Origin: a virus
Direction: 5' to 3' (one strand)
IMG/VR virus record: IMGVR_UViG_3300045256_000087
Location: 1 to 31,353 of that record
DNA: 31,353 bases
A program made the position numbers and the translations under genes. This document shows, in pieces, positions 18,548 through 27,066 of this stretch (within the stretch, counting starts at the first letter, position 1; every line of letters begins with the position of its first letter). A model generated the notes under the pieces. That model searched no databases. It was not told the origin of the DNA and was given only the letters and a program-made list of their open reading frames with translations.

Positions 18548-18863
18548 GTGGTTGGATGAGTCCCAAACTTTACAGGCCTGGACGTGCAAAGATACTCGTA
18601 CGGGTGAAGTGCTCCCAGGTTCCTTTATCCGAGATGCCGATGTTACCATTGCTAACTACGGGTCCTACATTCGTAAGTTTTACCGGACGGACTACCAGTC
18701 AGTTAAGCATCCGAGCTTATTTGACGTAGTCGCTTACGACACTATGCTTATCCGTGCCAGGTATTGGATCCACCTAATGCATAACTATACCCAGGAGCTC
18801 GGCGACGCGGGCTTCGCTTACCATGTCGTAGAGAATCTTCTCTTCCAAGCTAACTGGTTTTGA
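18447..18863 (+). CDS. hypothetical protein (138 aa)
   Basis: AGGAGGT (18437-18443) inside the RuvC-like gene precedes ATG 18447, supporting the long overlap. The protein is Tyr, Trp and His-rich (W-D-Y-E-W-L-D-E, A-R-Y-W-I-H-L-M-H-N-Y). No metal-site spacing or known motif that I recognise. It closes the unit, ending a few bases before promoter P12. Confidence 0.65.
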   Translation: MVTTNQWNTKGRPLHPGGTQSHPHITDHYKWDYEWLDESQTLQAWTCKDTRTGEVLPGSFIRDADVTIANYGSYIRKFYRTDYQSVKHPSLFDVVAYDTMLIRARYWIHLMHNYTQELGDAGFAYHVVENLLFQANWF

Positions 18864-18878
18864 TTTCAAAACTGGGGC

Positions 18879-18907
18879 TTTCCTTTTCTGGGAATGTGTT
18901 TTATAAT
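18879..18907 (+). promoter_or_regulatory. promoter P12
   Basis: TTTCCT (18879-18884), 17-bp spacer, TATAAT (18902-18907), then CAATTCAG at the start site as in several sister promoters. Confidence 0.75.
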
Positions 18908-18952
18908 CAATTCAGAATAGAAAAACAACACATATTCAACAGGAGGCTTACG

Positions 18953-19489
18953 ATGACTACTGAAACTAAAACGACTGAGCAAACTATTCTTGAAGCATTA
19001 CGTGCCCTCGCAAGTGTGTGTGATGGTGCAGTGACTCATGACGCACGCGGCTTTAATGGTGTCGATACCCATTTTGGTCACGAGCTCGCGAACCGTTCTT
19101 ATCTCACCTATCGACAACAAGAAGCCGCTTTGAAGATGTTACGCAAATACCGCAAGCAGCTTGCCGATTTTGATATTGAGTTACCTGAGAAGCCTGAAAG
19201 TGATTGGTTCTCGAAAGAAACTGGTGCTAGTTTCGAACCTCATGGTGAAGAAATCAAAGTGCCTGAGAAGCGTGGCTCAGTGAAGTTTAACCGCAGTTGG
19301 ATTGTCGTTCGCATCAATCGTGGCAAATGGTTTGAAGAAACTCTTACGATGGTTAAGTCTTTACCAGAGCGTCGTTACGATAATGCGCATAAGGCTTGGG
19401 TTATACCAGGTCGCTATTTCAACTTAGTTCGTGCGACACTCGGCGTTGACTATTTCGAGTACATCGACGCGGCTGCGAAAGCATCCTAG
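18953..19489 (+). CDS. HARP-like accessory protein (178 aa)
   Basis: AGGAGG lies before ATG 18953. Residues 10-65 carry a block (A-L-A-S-V-C-D-G-A, G-F-N-G-V-D, H-E-L-A, then Q-x-A-A-L-K-M-L-R-K-Y-R-K-Q-L) that I associate with N-terminal regions of bacterial SNF2/DEAD-type helicases. The C-terminal part (S-L-P-E-R-R-Y-D, K-A-W-V-I-P) resembles the HARP domain of annealing helicases of the SMARCAL1 type. The protein has no ATPase of its own. The SNF2 helicase encoded 0.9 kb upstream lacks such a domain, so the two may work as a split enzyme. Assignment from memory of the patterns. Confidence 0.55.
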   Translation: MTTETKTTEQTILEALRALASVCDGAVTHDARGFNGVDTHFGHELANRSYLTYRQQEAALKMLRKYRKQLADFDIELPEKPESDWFSKETGASFEPHGEEIKVPEKRGSVKFNRSWIVVRINRGKWFEETLTMVKSLPERRYDNAHKAWVIPGRYFNLVRATLGVDYFEYIDAAAKAS

Positions 19490-19496
19490 TAGGCTT

Positions 19497-19730
19497 ATGG
19501 AATATCTATTCGTACCAGTGCTAGTATCGTTTATGGGTGGTAAGCCGGCTAGTGTCCGGCCCTTCTCATTGTCCCGTTCCTCAATTGCTTTCTTCGACAC
19601 GCGCGCAGAGGCAGTCGAGTTTCTAAAGACCAAAAAAAGTATGACCAATGTCGACAATCGTTTCGGTATAGTCAAGCTCGTGAAGGAGGCTCCGGATGTT
19701 GCAATACTTACCGATAGCGCTAGTGTTTGA
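19497..19730 (+). CDS. hypothetical protein (77 aa)
   Basis: ATG 19497 follows a weak TAGG 8 nt after the previous stop, so coupling is likely. A small alpha/beta pattern: L-F-V-P-V-L-V-S-F, then F-F-D-T-R-A-E-A-V-E-F-L-K and F-G-I-V-K-L-V. Not recognised. The next gene starts inside it (35-nt overlap) behind its own AAGGAGG. Confidence 0.6.
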   Translation: MEYLFVPVLVSFMGGKPASVRPFSLSRSSIAFFDTRAEAVEFLKTKKSMTNVDNRFGIVKLVKEAPDVAILTDSASV

Positions 19731-20049
19731 CAATGATCGCGCGCAATCGGTTCAGGTGCTCCGGGTACCTACGATACAGCAAAGTGCCTTTAATAGCTTT
19801 GAGTTGATGCAGGCTTTAATTATCGAACGTCGCTCCCGTTACTCCTTGAGCACACGGTTGCACATAGTCACGTGGGATGTGCCTGATGACGCTACTGCAG
19901 CTCAATTCGCTTACGGCATAACTGAAACCGTTGACGGGCCTCTAGTCAATCTAAGTGTGTCTGAAGGTACAATTCTGGACATAAAGTTTATCTGTACGGG
20001 CCTAGTGTTCTCGGGGCCGGCAGTAGGAGGGGAGGTTCACGATGGCTAA
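19696..20049 (+). CDS. hypothetical protein (117 aa)
   Basis: AAGGAGG lies 6 nt before ATG 19696. A mixed alpha/beta protein with hydrophobic strands L-P-I-A-L-V-F and L-H-I-V-T-W-D-V and a Gly-rich C-terminus. No known motif. Overlaps the following gene by 8 nt. Confidence 0.6.
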   Translation: MLQYLPIALVFDNDRAQSVQVLRVPTIQQSAFNSFELMQALIIERRSRYSLSTRLHIVTWDVPDDATAAQFAYGITETVDGPLVNLSVSEGTILDIKFICTGLVFSGPAVGGEVHDG

Positions 20050-20344
20050 TCCGCGCCCTAAGGTTACGGTTGCTAGTATCAAGCGAGTATTGGAAAACCA
20101 TGGCTTCCGCCCTTGCGTAATAGGTAATAAGATGGACGGCTTTGCAGTACGTCAGACAGGCTTTGTCGTAGGCCGACACGTGGGCTTATTCAGTGGGTTC
20201 TTCGTTCGCTATCAAGGTATTGATAGCAAGCAAATAGACGTACCGCAGCTTATAGCGCGTTATAACGAGGCTCTGCAAGCGTCCGACTTCCCCTCGAGCA
20301 TATCAACGACTGACTCCGAAGAACTGATTATTAAAAACGCGTAA
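20042..20344 (+). CDS. hypothetical protein (100 aa)
   Basis: AGGAGGGGAGG stands before ATG 20042. The protein starts with a basic helix (V-A-S-I-K-R-V-L-E-N-H-G-F) followed by strands with G-F-A-V-R-Q-T-G-F-V-V-G-R and F-F-V-R-Y-Q-G. The helix-then-strands layout could be a DNA-binding or dimer fold, but no family is recognised. Last gene before promoter P13. Confidence 0.6.
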   Translation: MANPRPKVTVASIKRVLENHGFRPCVIGNKMDGFAVRQTGFVVGRHVGLFSGFFVRYQGIDSKQIDVPQLIARYNEALQASDFPSSISTTDSEELIIKNA

Positions 20345-20357
20345 TCAAAACCGGGGG

Positions 20358-20386
20358 TTGCATCTTTTGAAATAATGTAGTATAAT
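20358..20386 (+). promoter_or_regulatory. promoter P13 for the recombination and queuosine-type operon
   Basis: TTGCAT (20358-20363) after a G run, 17-bp spacer, TATAAT (20381-20386). No further promoter or terminator is apparent up to 27028, so it probably drives genes 20428-27028. Confidence 0.85.
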
Positions 20387-20427
20387 AAAACTACACAACA
20401 ACACGTTAATAAGAAGGAGGCATCTTA

Positions 20428-21321
20428 ATGAATTCCGCGCCTGAAGTACCTGAAAACATACTCCGTAAAATTGAAGCCGCCGCCGAGATGAAGACTCGAG
20501 GTCGAGTCTCGTATGAGGCCGCCAAAGCTAAATTAAACGCGGTTGTAGCATCTAAAGGCTCCATGACACCCGAAGCCTATAACGCAGCCCACTCGGCTGC
20601 CTTACAAGAGCTTCGTGCCATGGAAGTAACTTTGGAGGAAGCAACTAATGCCGCGGGTGTATTGGCTAACTTGTTACTCAAGTATGGCATCTCGGTTGAG
20701 AAGGCTCGCATGTTACGGGGCAGTAAAGAGGAAGAAACCGTTGCCGAAGAGTGGGTGAGCAAAGGGACACCCGGCTTCAGATATTACAAACGTCGTATCT
20801 GGTGGCAGGAGCAATTAGCCCGTATCGTTACCCAACACACTGGTTGTGGTTTCTTCATCACCAAGCACTCTAACTCAATTGGGTTCATTGGTGCAAGCGC
20901 GAATCGTAAAGTTGCCATCCACTTACATGTTATGTTGTCAAGACTAATTGACGAGGTAACCGACAAGTCGTACCGCAGGGAATATCAGCGCCAGCGAGCG
21001 AGTGGCATTGACAAGCCACAACTAACCAACTATCGTGTATCATTTGTAGCCGGAGCTTTGGAGCTTCTGAGTCGTCGCTTAAAGAAAGCCCATGATGATG
21101 CGGTTGCCACTGACCAAAAGTTTGCACTAATGGTTATCAATAAAAACGCATTGGCTATCCAAAAGTACATGCAGGACGCCCCCGAACTTAAAGCACACAA
21201 GCCTCGTGACCAAAGAGTCGAAACGGATGGTTTTTGGGCGGGCTATGAGTGGGCAAAGACAATCCCGCTTAACTCGGCTGTCGAGAATACCTCTAACCAA
21301 GCAGTACCACTGCTTCAATAG
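20428..21321 (+). CDS. DUF2786/DUF7168-like protein (297 aa)
   Basis: AAGGAGG precedes ATG 20428. The N-terminal third is a helical Ala/Lys-rich region with A-G-V-L-A-N-L-L-L-K-Y-G-I. The central domain (about residues 120-215) has W-W-Q-E-Q-L-A-R-I-V, G-F-I-G-x-x-A-N-R-K-V-A, and N-Y-R-V-S-F-V-A-G-A-L-E-L-L-S-R-R-L, a pattern I associate with the DUF2786 and DUF7168 phage families. These have no assigned reaction. Being first in the P13 operon ahead of recombination genes suggests a replication or recombination link. Confidence 0.5.
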   Translation: MNSAPEVPENILRKIEAAAEMKTRGRVSYEAAKAKLNAVVASKGSMTPEAYNAAHSAALQELRAMEVTLEEATNAAGVLANLLLKYGISVEKARMLRGSKEEETVAEEWVSKGTPGFRYYKRRIWWQEQLARIVTQHTGCGFFITKHSNSIGFIGASANRKVAIHLHVMLSRLIDEVTDKSYRREYQRQRASGIDKPQLTNYRVSFVAGALELLSRRLKKAHDDAVATDQKFALMVINKNALAIQKYMQDAPELKAHKPRDQRVETDGFWAGYEWAKTIPLNSAVENTSNQAVPLLQ

Positions 21322-21333
21322 GAGGGCATTACA

Positions 21334-21594
21334 ATGGCATATCAATATGCTACCAAAGCACTCACGCCCGCGGAAGAAGAAAAAGCCAGACTGGCTGACG
21401 AGACTAAAAGGGTACAAGAGTGTGTTGCTATATTAGCTGAGTTTGAAAAACTGGCTTTGGGTCACCGGGCACATATTGTTCGAGCTTTGTTAGTACATGA
21501 TAAGGATAAGAAGACGCTGGCTGATATCATCAGCACGGCCAGGGAGTATATTAAAACTGAATCCTTGGTCAAGAATGTACTACAAGGAAAATAA
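21334..21594 (+). CDS. small helical protein (86 aa)
   Basis: AGGAGGG lies 8 nt before ATG 21334. Highly charged and helical, coiled-coil-like in the first half (A-E-E-E-K-A-R-L-A-D-E-T-K-R-V). Not recognised. It ends 1 nt before the PD-(D/E)XK nuclease gene. Confidence 0.65.
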   Translation: MAYQYATKALTPAEEEKARLADETKRVQECVAILAEFEKLALGHRAHIVRALLVHDKDKKTLADIISTAREYIKTESLVKNVLQGK

Positions 21595-21595
21595 T

Positions 21596-22579
21596 ATGTC
21601 CAAAGTCAGTTCATCCGAAATAAGATTGTTTCGCTCTTGTCGCCGTTCGTGGCAATACAGATTTGTTCGTCTGCTGGTACCAAAGCATGGTAGCCCTCAT
21701 CTGTGGTTCGGTTCGGCAGTCCATTCAGCTTTGGCTAATTACTACACCAAACAGGATTGGACTCCGACCTCATTACTCGAGGGCTGGAATGATTATTTAG
21801 CGAAGCATCCAATGCCGGGTGAAGCTGCCCACCAGGCGCTAGACGTTCTTGGTCCCAACATATTATCGGTATATTGGCACTATGAGAATAATGTGCCTCG
21901 CTGGAAACCGAAACTAGTCGAGCAAAGGTTTGAAACGCCAATTCCAAACACTGACCACGTCTTCACGGCTCAACTAGACCTTATCATCGACGGGCCAGAT
22001 GATACCGAGATAATCGTTGACCATAAGACTACGCGACAGCTAGTTCCGCCCGCGGGTGTTATAGTCGATGGCCAAATGACCTCTTACATGTGGGCCCAGT
22101 GGCGGAGGTCGGGCAAGATTCCTAAAGGGGCTATTTACAACACTATATCCAAGTTTTCGCGTGGCTGGCCGGAGAGGCTAGATAACGGCAGTTTTAGCAA
22201 GAAAAAGAATCAAAGGACGACCTATGATCTGTTCCTCTTTAGGTTAAAGAAAGAGGGTATGGACACGGGCCCGTACCAGGAGGTTCTGTCTTACCTAAAA
22301 GAGCGTCCACCAGTGGGGCGTTATTTTACCACACGTAGTGAACATGAACTTTTGGATTTCGAGCACGGCCTTTATCACACTGTGATGGATATGGAAGCCG
22401 TGCGCCAGCACCCGGAAGAAGCTTACCCCAATCCATCGGCGTACACTTGTGGTAATTGTCCGTATCTGTCTCTATGCAAAGCTAAAAGCGAAGGCAAAGA
22501 CGAAGAGTTTATTGCAGCCATGGGCTACAAACAAGAGGTTCCGCACTATGACACAGACGATATCATCGAGCCAGAATAG
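21596..22579 (+). CDS. PD-(D/E)XK nuclease, RecB/Cas4-like, Fe-S type (327 aa)
   Basis: RecB-family nuclease fold. Visible are S-S-S-E-I-R-L-F-R-S-C (start helix with Cys15), F-G-S-A-V-H (His43), A-Q-L-D-L-I-I-D (Asp128) and I-I-V-D-H-K-T-T (Asp142, Lys144), with Q-M-T-S-Y (about residues 160-164) as the usual Q-x-x-x-Y. Near the end C-G-N-C-x5-C (Cys285, 288, 294) together with Cys15 makes the four-Cys set that binds an iron-sulfur cluster in AddB, Cas4 and phage relatives. Likely a 5'-3' exonuclease in phage recombination. The start ATG 21596 avoids overlapping the upstream gene. Next to a Sak4-like ATPase, as in other phages. Confidence 0.82.
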   Translation: MSKVSSSEIRLFRSCRRSWQYRFVRLLVPKHGSPHLWFGSAVHSALANYYTKQDWTPTSLLEGWNDYLAKHPMPGEAAHQALDVLGPNILSVYWHYENNVPRWKPKLVEQRFETPIPNTDHVFTAQLDLIIDGPDDTEIIVDHKTTRQLVPPAGVIVDGQMTSYMWAQWRRSGKIPKGAIYNTISKFSRGWPERLDNGSFSKKKNQRTTYDLFLFRLKKEGMDTGPYQEVLSYLKERPPVGRYFTTRSEHELLDFEHGLYHTVMDMEAVRQHPEEAYPNPSAYTCGNCPYLSLCKAKSEGKDEEFIAAMGYKQEVPHYDTDDIIEPE

Positions 22580-23336
22580 TCTGCAAGGCTATAGCTCGGT
22601 TAAGGATTCATTGGTATTACCACCGGGCATGCAGCTGTATGCGCCCGCCAGTAACTACCGCATGAAGGCTCTCTTCTACGGGGAGCCGGGCGCTGGTAAG
22701 AGTCGCCTCGCCGCGACCGCGGCTGATTCCGATATTATGGGCCCGATATTTGTAATCTCCTGGGGGCCAGGCACTGACAGCTACGACGGGTACGATGTAG
22801 CCGTATTGCCTGTCAACAGTTTGAAACAATTGAGTGCCGCATTGAACTGGTTCAGTGACGGCAAGCACCCCTTCAAAACCTTGGTCATCGATGAGTATAG
22901 CGAAGTCCACAAGGCCAAGTTGTCTCAGATTCAAAAAGAAGAAGCTCGCCAGGGTAAAATGGAAGATACCTTCCAGCAGCAAGATTACGGCAAGGCGCTT
23001 AACTACATGCGTAATTTGACCGACAAGCTGCGCCTTCTCCCGTACCATGTTATACTTATTGCCCACACGCGCGAGATACCGAACCCACGCGTGGGTAATA
23101 TTACGTTGCCAGGATTCCCGGGACAGTTCGCTCGTGAGGTCCAGGGTTATTGTTCCATCGTGGGGTACCTTACGATTAAGGATACCGCAGGTAGTGAACA
23201 AATTAGGCAACTCCAGATTGACGGTTCTAAGACTGTCAATGCCAAGTTCCGTGTAGGCAAGGGCCAAAAGGTGCCTTTGTATGTTGACAATCCAACCATT
23301 AGTAAGCTGATAGAACTACGGTTCGCAGCACGTTAA
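22548..23336 (+). CDS. Sak4-like RecA-family ATPase (262 aa)
   Basis: Walker A G-E-P-G-A-G-K-S (residues 45-52) and Walker B T-L-V-I-D-E (111-116), followed by Y-H-V-I-L-I-A-H-T-R as the sensor strand, fit phage AAA_24/Sak4 single-strand annealing or RecA-like ATPases. The start ATG 22548 (behind AGAGG) overlaps the nuclease gene by 32 nt. Sak4 proteins work with an exonuclease and an SSB-like protein; both are here (the nuclease upstream, DUF669 downstream), forming a recombination module. Confidence 0.8.
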   Translation: MTQTISSSQNSLQGYSSVKDSLVLPPGMQLYAPASNYRMKALFYGEPGAGKSRLAATAADSDIMGPIFVISWGPGTDSYDGYDVAVLPVNSLKQLSAALNWFSDGKHPFKTLVIDEYSEVHKAKLSQIQKEEARQGKMEDTFQQQDYGKALNYMRNLTDKLRLLPYHVILIAHTREIPNPRVGNITLPGFPGQFAREVQGYCSIVGYLTIKDTAGSEQIRQLQIDGSKTVNAKFRVGKGQKVPLYVDNPTISKLIELRFAAR

Positions 23337-23351
23337 GAGGAGCTAATAGTC

Positions 23352-23834
23352 ATGAGTAACACTGACACAGCCGAAGTCGTAATTAACTTTGCCGATGTTG
23401 ATGAGAATAATAATCTCCCGGAAGGCGTTTACCTCGCCAAATGCGTCAAGGCTACTTACGCCACTAGTAAGAGTTCCGGCCAGCCGAAGATTGAGACACA
23501 GTACGAAATTGTCGAAGGGCCTTACGCAAAACGTAGGCTCTATGACAATATCAGCCTTAGTACTGCCGCACTTTGGCGTAGCAAGAAAACTTTCTTGGCT
23601 CACGGGGCTACAGTGGAGCAGATGTCCAAGATTCAGTATGATGCCGCAACTGGTTCGCTTCGCCAGCCGGACTTGTTTGCCAATTGCGTAACTATCGTGG
23701 TCAAACACGAAGATTATAACGGGCAGACTCGTGCGCGTATTGGTGACATAGCTCCCGAGGCCGAGTTTGACCGCATTGCCGATGAGTATGACAGTGCTAA
23801 GGCGTCCGTTGGAGAATCCGGATTATGGAGCTAA
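23352..23834 (+). CDS. DUF669 SSB-like protein (160 aa)
   Basis: AGAGGAG lies before ATG 23352. The pattern L-P-E-G-V-Y-L-A-K-C-V-K-A, then K-S-S-G-Q-P-K-I and R-L-Y-D-N-I-S-L-S-T-A-A-L-W matches DUF669, a phage family regularly found next to Sak4-type ATPases and thought to bind single-stranded DNA. The C-terminal region is acidic and ends in G-L-W-S, comparable to the acidic tails with which SSB proteins recruit partners. Overlaps queD by 10 nt. Confidence 0.75.
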   Translation: MSNTDTAEVVINFADVDENNNLPEGVYLAKCVKATYATSKSSGQPKIETQYEIVEGPYAKRRLYDNISLSTAALWRSKKTFLAHGATVEQMSKIQYDAATGSLRQPDLFANCVTIVVKHEDYNGQTRARIGDIAPEAEFDRIADEYDSAKASVGESGLWS

Positions 23835-24262
23835 ATAACTTGCCCGCCCCAATGATGCGTGCCTTGCAGTCCATTAATCATCCGCAGAACCGAGCAGTTA
23901 TTACCAAAACTTTTAAGTTCGAGTCGGCGCACCAATTACCGAATCACAGAGGCAAGTGTGCTAATCTTCACGGACACTCTTATGTGATGCAGGTGGCGGT
24001 GCATGGTTATATCAAGTCGGGGTCAAGTACCTCGGATGAGGGCATGGTAATGGACTTTGGGGATTTAGATGCTATTGTTGCGCCAATGGTAGCGGACTAT
24101 TTTGATCACAAGCTACTTAACATTATGTTCGAAGTCCCCACGGCCGAGAATATAGCAACCTTCTGGGCGGGCTATATTAAGGAGATGTTGCCTACAGGCA
24201 TCTACCTTGCCAGCGTCAAACTGTGGGAAACTGATAAATGTTTCGTGGAAGTGGAGGGCTAA
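23825..24262 (+). CDS. queD: QueD, 6-carboxytetrahydropterin synthase
   Basis: Converts dihydroneopterin triphosphate to 6-carboxytetrahydropterin, step 2 of preQ0 synthesis. Zinc ligands His36 (E-S-A-H-Q-L), His49 and His51 (N-L-H-G-H-S-Y), nearby catalytic Cys45, M-V-M-D-F-G-D-L, D-H-K-L-L-N and P-T-A-E-N-I-A are all in place. Length 145 aa is a little above typical because of about 25 extra N-terminal residues. GGAG (23811-23814) is the probable ribosome binding site. Directly followed by queE. Confidence 0.92.
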   Translation: MELNNLPAPMMRALQSINHPQNRAVITKTFKFESAHQLPNHRGKCANLHGHSYVMQVAVHGYIKSGSSTSDEGMVMDFGDLDAIVAPMVADYFDHKLLNIMFEVPTAENIATFWAGYIKEMLPTGIYLASVKLWETDKCFVEVEG

Positions 24263-25015
24263 ATGAGCTTACGCGATTATCCCGTAGCCGAGATATTTGG
24301 ACCGACAATTCAAGGGGAAGGTCGCTTACTGGGAATGCCTTGCTACTTTATTCGCTTCGGTGGCTGTACTTATAAGTGCTCCTGGTGCGATAGTATGCAT
24401 GCCGTTGACCCAGAAAAGGTTCGCCAGCTTCCACGAATGAATAATGATGCGATAATGTCTCGATTATTGGAACTAAGCGGTTATGCAGAATGGGTTATCC
24501 TTTCCGGAGGTAATCCATCGATGTTAGACCTATCGGACCTTATTGATCGCCTGCACGAAAAGGGCTTTAAGGTCGCAATTGAAATGCAAGGCGACAAGGC
24601 TCCTTGGTGGCTGGCTAAACTAGACCATATTACCATCAGTCCCAAAGGACCTTCTGCTCTCCTACCCGACAATCAATATCTCGCTCAGACAGCTAATGTA
24701 ACCAAATGCTTGCGCGCAGCCAGCGACGTACGTTCGGACCCTGCATTAGCCTTATTTGCGAAACGGAACTGTGATTTAAAGGTTCCTATCTTCACACCGG
24801 AAGACTACCAATTCGCTCGGAATATGCACGCTAGTTTTCCGGAGTATCAAATGTACCTCACTGTTGGCAACAACCTCGGTGAGGATGATACTGCGGCGTT
24901 GTTGAATAAACTAAAGTGGCTCGTAGAGACCACTGTTGAGGACTCCATGATGAAGGATGTGCAGGTAATCCCTCAGTTACACGTTCTCATCTGGGGCAAT
25001 GATATAGGGCACTAA
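24263..25015 (+). CDS. queE: QueE, 7-carboxy-7-deazaguanine synthase
   Basis: Radical SAM enzyme that contracts the ring of 6-carboxytetrahydropterin to 7-carboxy-7-deazaguanine. The C-x3-C-x2-C cluster motif is at Cys35, Cys39, Cys42 ([11 protein letters not shown]). [11 protein letters not shown] (10-20) is the family N-terminus, and L-S-G-G-N-P is the glycine-rich SAM motif (about residues 79-84). Length 250 aa is typical. The start is the ATG directly after the queD stop, behind GGAGG. Confidence 0.93.
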   Translation: MSLRDYPVAEIFGPTIQGEGRLLGMPCYFIRFGGCTYKCSWCDSMHAVDPEKVRQLPRMNNDAIMSRLLELSGYAEWVILSGGNPSMLDLSDLIDRLHEKGFKVAIEMQGDKAPWWLAKLDHITISPKGPSALLPDNQYLAQTANVTKCLRAASDVRSDPALALFAKRNCDLKVPIFTPEDYQFARNMHASFPEYQMYLTVGNNLGEDDTAALLNKLKWLVETTVEDSMMKDVQVIPQLHVLIWGNDIGH

Positions 25016-25017
25016 AT

Positions 25018-25674
25018 ATGGCACATACTAACACCTCTCAACTGTTACAAAGAGTATTGCCGGGTATCTTCGACGCTGATGGCGGAGATATGCCGGAGAC
25101 ACCTCTACCAACTGAACAGCAATCCTTGGTACTCATTGCTGATTCAGTCCTCGTCATTTTAGAGCAAATCGGTGAAAGGCCTGAACGTCCTGGTTTAATA
25201 GAGACGCCAATGCGTGCGGCCAAAGCTTGGATGGAATTAACGGCTGGTTATATTGCCGATGTTCCGGAGCTGTTTAAAACTTTTGAGCCAGTAGAACGTA
25301 ACCAAATGGTGACAGTCCGCAATATCCGTTTTCACAGTCTGTGCGAGCATCATCTACTTCCGTTCTACGGTGTCGCTGATATTGGGTATATCCCCAATGG
25401 CAAGATTTTGGGTCTCAGTAAGTTTGCTCGTTTGGTCGATGCTTACGCGCGCCGGCTTCAAGTCCAGGAGCATCTGACCCAGCAAATCTTGAAAGCTATT
25501 GAAGTCGGGCTACAGCCGCATGGGGTTATTGTCAAAACTCGTGCCGTCCATATGTGTATGGAAATGCGAGGCATCAATGCCCAAGGTGCTGCAACTACCG
25601 TAGCGCAATACTCCGGTGCCTTCGAACAGAACCCGACCCTCGTTTCGGAGTTCTACAGTGCCATAGGGAGCTAA
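25018..25674 (+). CDS. folE: FolE, GTP cyclohydrolase I
   Basis: Makes dihydroneopterin triphosphate from GTP, the entry step to preQ0. [11 protein letters not shown] (Cys109, His111, His112) and H-M-C-M-E-M-R-G (Cys180) are the zinc and active-site motifs; [10 protein letters not shown] and R-L-Q-V-Q-E also match. 218 aa, typical. Placed between queE and the amidotransferase, giving the phage its own supply of the precursor in place of host FolE. Confidence 0.94.
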   Translation: MAHTNTSQLLQRVLPGIFDADGGDMPETPLPTEQQSLVLIADSVLVILEQIGERPERPGLIETPMRAAKAWMELTAGYIADVPELFKTFEPVERNQMVTVRNIRFHSLCEHHLLPFYGVADIGYIPNGKILGLSKFARLVDAYARRLQVQEHLTQQILKAIEVGLQPHGVIVKTRAVHMCMEMRGINAQGAATTVAQYSGAFEQNPTLVSEFYSAIGS

Positions 25675-25678
25675 CATT

Positions 25679-26353
25679 ATGTGTGGTCTATTCGGCATCA
25701 CGGGCTTTAACTCACGTGACCCTTTCCACAAAGCCTTTTGGGAAGCTCTCGTGAAAGCCAACAGTCCTCGGGGGACTCAAGCTCTGGGCGTGTTATCTAT
25801 CGGCAGCGGAACAATGCGTGTGACTAAAAAGCTCCGTGACGAAGGGCTATATTTTGAGCCCGGCGACGACCACACAATCCTTGGACACTTCCGACAACCA
25901 ACAGGTGGTTGGAGTAAATCCAAGGATGACGTGCATCCTTTCCAAAAGGGTGCAGACCGCTTTCTCGCTCACAATGGGATACTCATCAACCACGAGAGTT
26001 ACCCGCAGCATAAACTTCTTTCTACATCTGTAGACTCAGGATATATACTTGGAGCCATTTCGCATCAGCTCGACAATGGTTATCAGCCTGCCGCAGCTAT
26101 TGCCAACACCGTTACCATGTTTGAGGGACAGCAAGCCTGTTGGCTTTATCTCTTTGGCAGGGGCTTATATCTGTGGCGAGTAATGTCACCGTTGTACGTA
26201 TATCATCGTGAGTTTATGTCAGCGTTCAGCAGCATTCCAATTCCCGGATACGATTTTTGGGCATTGGAGCAGGGACAAGTTTGGCGTATGAGCGAGTACG
26301 GTTTTGAACACTTACTCGATTTTAAGTTCCATAGTATTTACGGGAAGGTATAA
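25679..26353 (+). CDS. stand-alone class II glutamine amidotransferase
   Basis: N-terminal nucleophile Cys2 (M-C-G-L-F-G-I), S-P-R-G-T-Q-A-L-G (about 29-37), G-H-F-R-Q-P-T-G (74-81) and A-H-N-G-I-L-I-N (98-105) are the class II glutaminase motifs that release ammonia from glutamine. 224 aa; it has only the glutaminase domain. In enterobacterial phage 9g a similar domain is fused to QueC (Gat-QueC) and is linked to deoxyarchaeosine (dG+). Here it is a separate gene 6 nt before queC, so I infer it feeds ammonia to QueC or to a preQ0 derivative. It could also serve another amidation. Confidence 0.85.
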   Translation: MCGLFGITGFNSRDPFHKAFWEALVKANSPRGTQALGVLSIGSGTMRVTKKLRDEGLYFEPGDDHTILGHFRQPTGGWSKSKDDVHPFQKGADRFLAHNGILINHESYPQHKLLSTSVDSGYILGAISHQLDNGYQPAAAIANTVTMFEGQQACWLYLFGRGLYLWRVMSPLYVYHREFMSAFSSIPIPGYDFWALEQGQVWRMSEYGFEHLLDFKFHSIYGKV

Positions 26354-26359
26354 CACATT

Positions 26360-27028
26360 ATGAAGGCTATAGTCATTTGTAGCGGTGGAGCCGACTCAAC
26401 TGTCGCGCTCCATAAAGTTTGGTCCGAGGCTGATGATTTACATGTCCTCGCTTTTAATTACGGACAACGCCACGTCAAGGAACTTGAGTGTGTCAAGGAG
26501 CAATGCTCAACTCTCGCCTTGTCCGAGAAGCTGCATATTGTTGACTTGCGTAGTGTTATTCCGGGGCAGAGTACCGCACTAGTCAATGGCAGGATTGCCG
26601 TGCCGCACGTACAGCAAGTTCTAGGCGACCCGCAGCCGTTTACTTACGTACCCAATCGTAACATGATCTTCCTTTCGGTTGCTGCTGGCTGGGCGGAAGA
26701 TTTGGGATTTGACACCGTTGCTTACGGGGCACAGCGTCATGACATTTACGGCTACTGGGATACGACCATTATGTTCGTAGAGGCTGTGCAGAGTGTACTA
26801 GAACTCAATCGTAAGAATCCTATCCAGCTGTATGCCCCTTTAATTGGCTACTCCAAGACTGACGTTATCCGGGAAGGTCTACGCCTCGGAATTGACTTCT
26901 CGCTGACTTGGTCTTGCTATAACGGACAGGAAGAAGCCTGTGGTATTTGCCCCACTTGTACCGAACGCCTTAACGCTTTTCGCGAACTAGGCCGGGTAGA
27001 CCCTATCCCTTATCAAGTAGCTCAATAA
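26360..27028 (+). CDS. queC: QueC, 7-cyano-7-deazaguanine (preQ0) synthase
   Basis: ATP-dependent conversion of 7-carboxy-7-deazaguanine to preQ0. PP-loop S-G-G-A-D-S-T (residues 8-14), Y-V-P-N-R-N (96-101), and the zinc site Cys186, Cys194, Cys197, Cys200 (C-Y-N-G-Q ... C-G-I-C-P-T-C) are present. 222 aa, full length. GGAAGG lies before ATG 26360. It ends the P13 operon; promoter P14 follows. Confidence 0.94.
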   Translation: MKAIVICSGGADSTVALHKVWSEADDLHVLAFNYGQRHVKELECVKEQCSTLALSEKLHIVDLRSVIPGQSTALVNGRIAVPHVQQVLGDPQPFTYVPNRNMIFLSVAAGWAEDLGFDTVAYGAQRHDIYGYWDTTIMFVEAVQSVLELNRKNPIQLYAPLIGYSKTDVIREGLRLGIDFSLTWSCYNGQEEACGICPTCTERLNAFRELGRVDPIPYQVAQ

Positions 27029-27037
27029 ATTTCGGCG

Positions 27038-27066
27038 TTGCGTATTCGCTGGCCGCATACGATAAT
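27038..27066 (+). promoter_or_regulatory. promoter P14
   Basis: TTGCGT (27038-27043), 17-bp spacer, GATAAT (27061-27066). It drives the dpdA, polymerase and HNH genes, with an untranslated leader of about 40 nt. Confidence 0.7.

Noticed and set aside
22617-23267. 216-aa minus-strand open frame
   Set aside because: Antisense of the Sak4-like ATPase with intact Walker motifs; no promoter or binding site.
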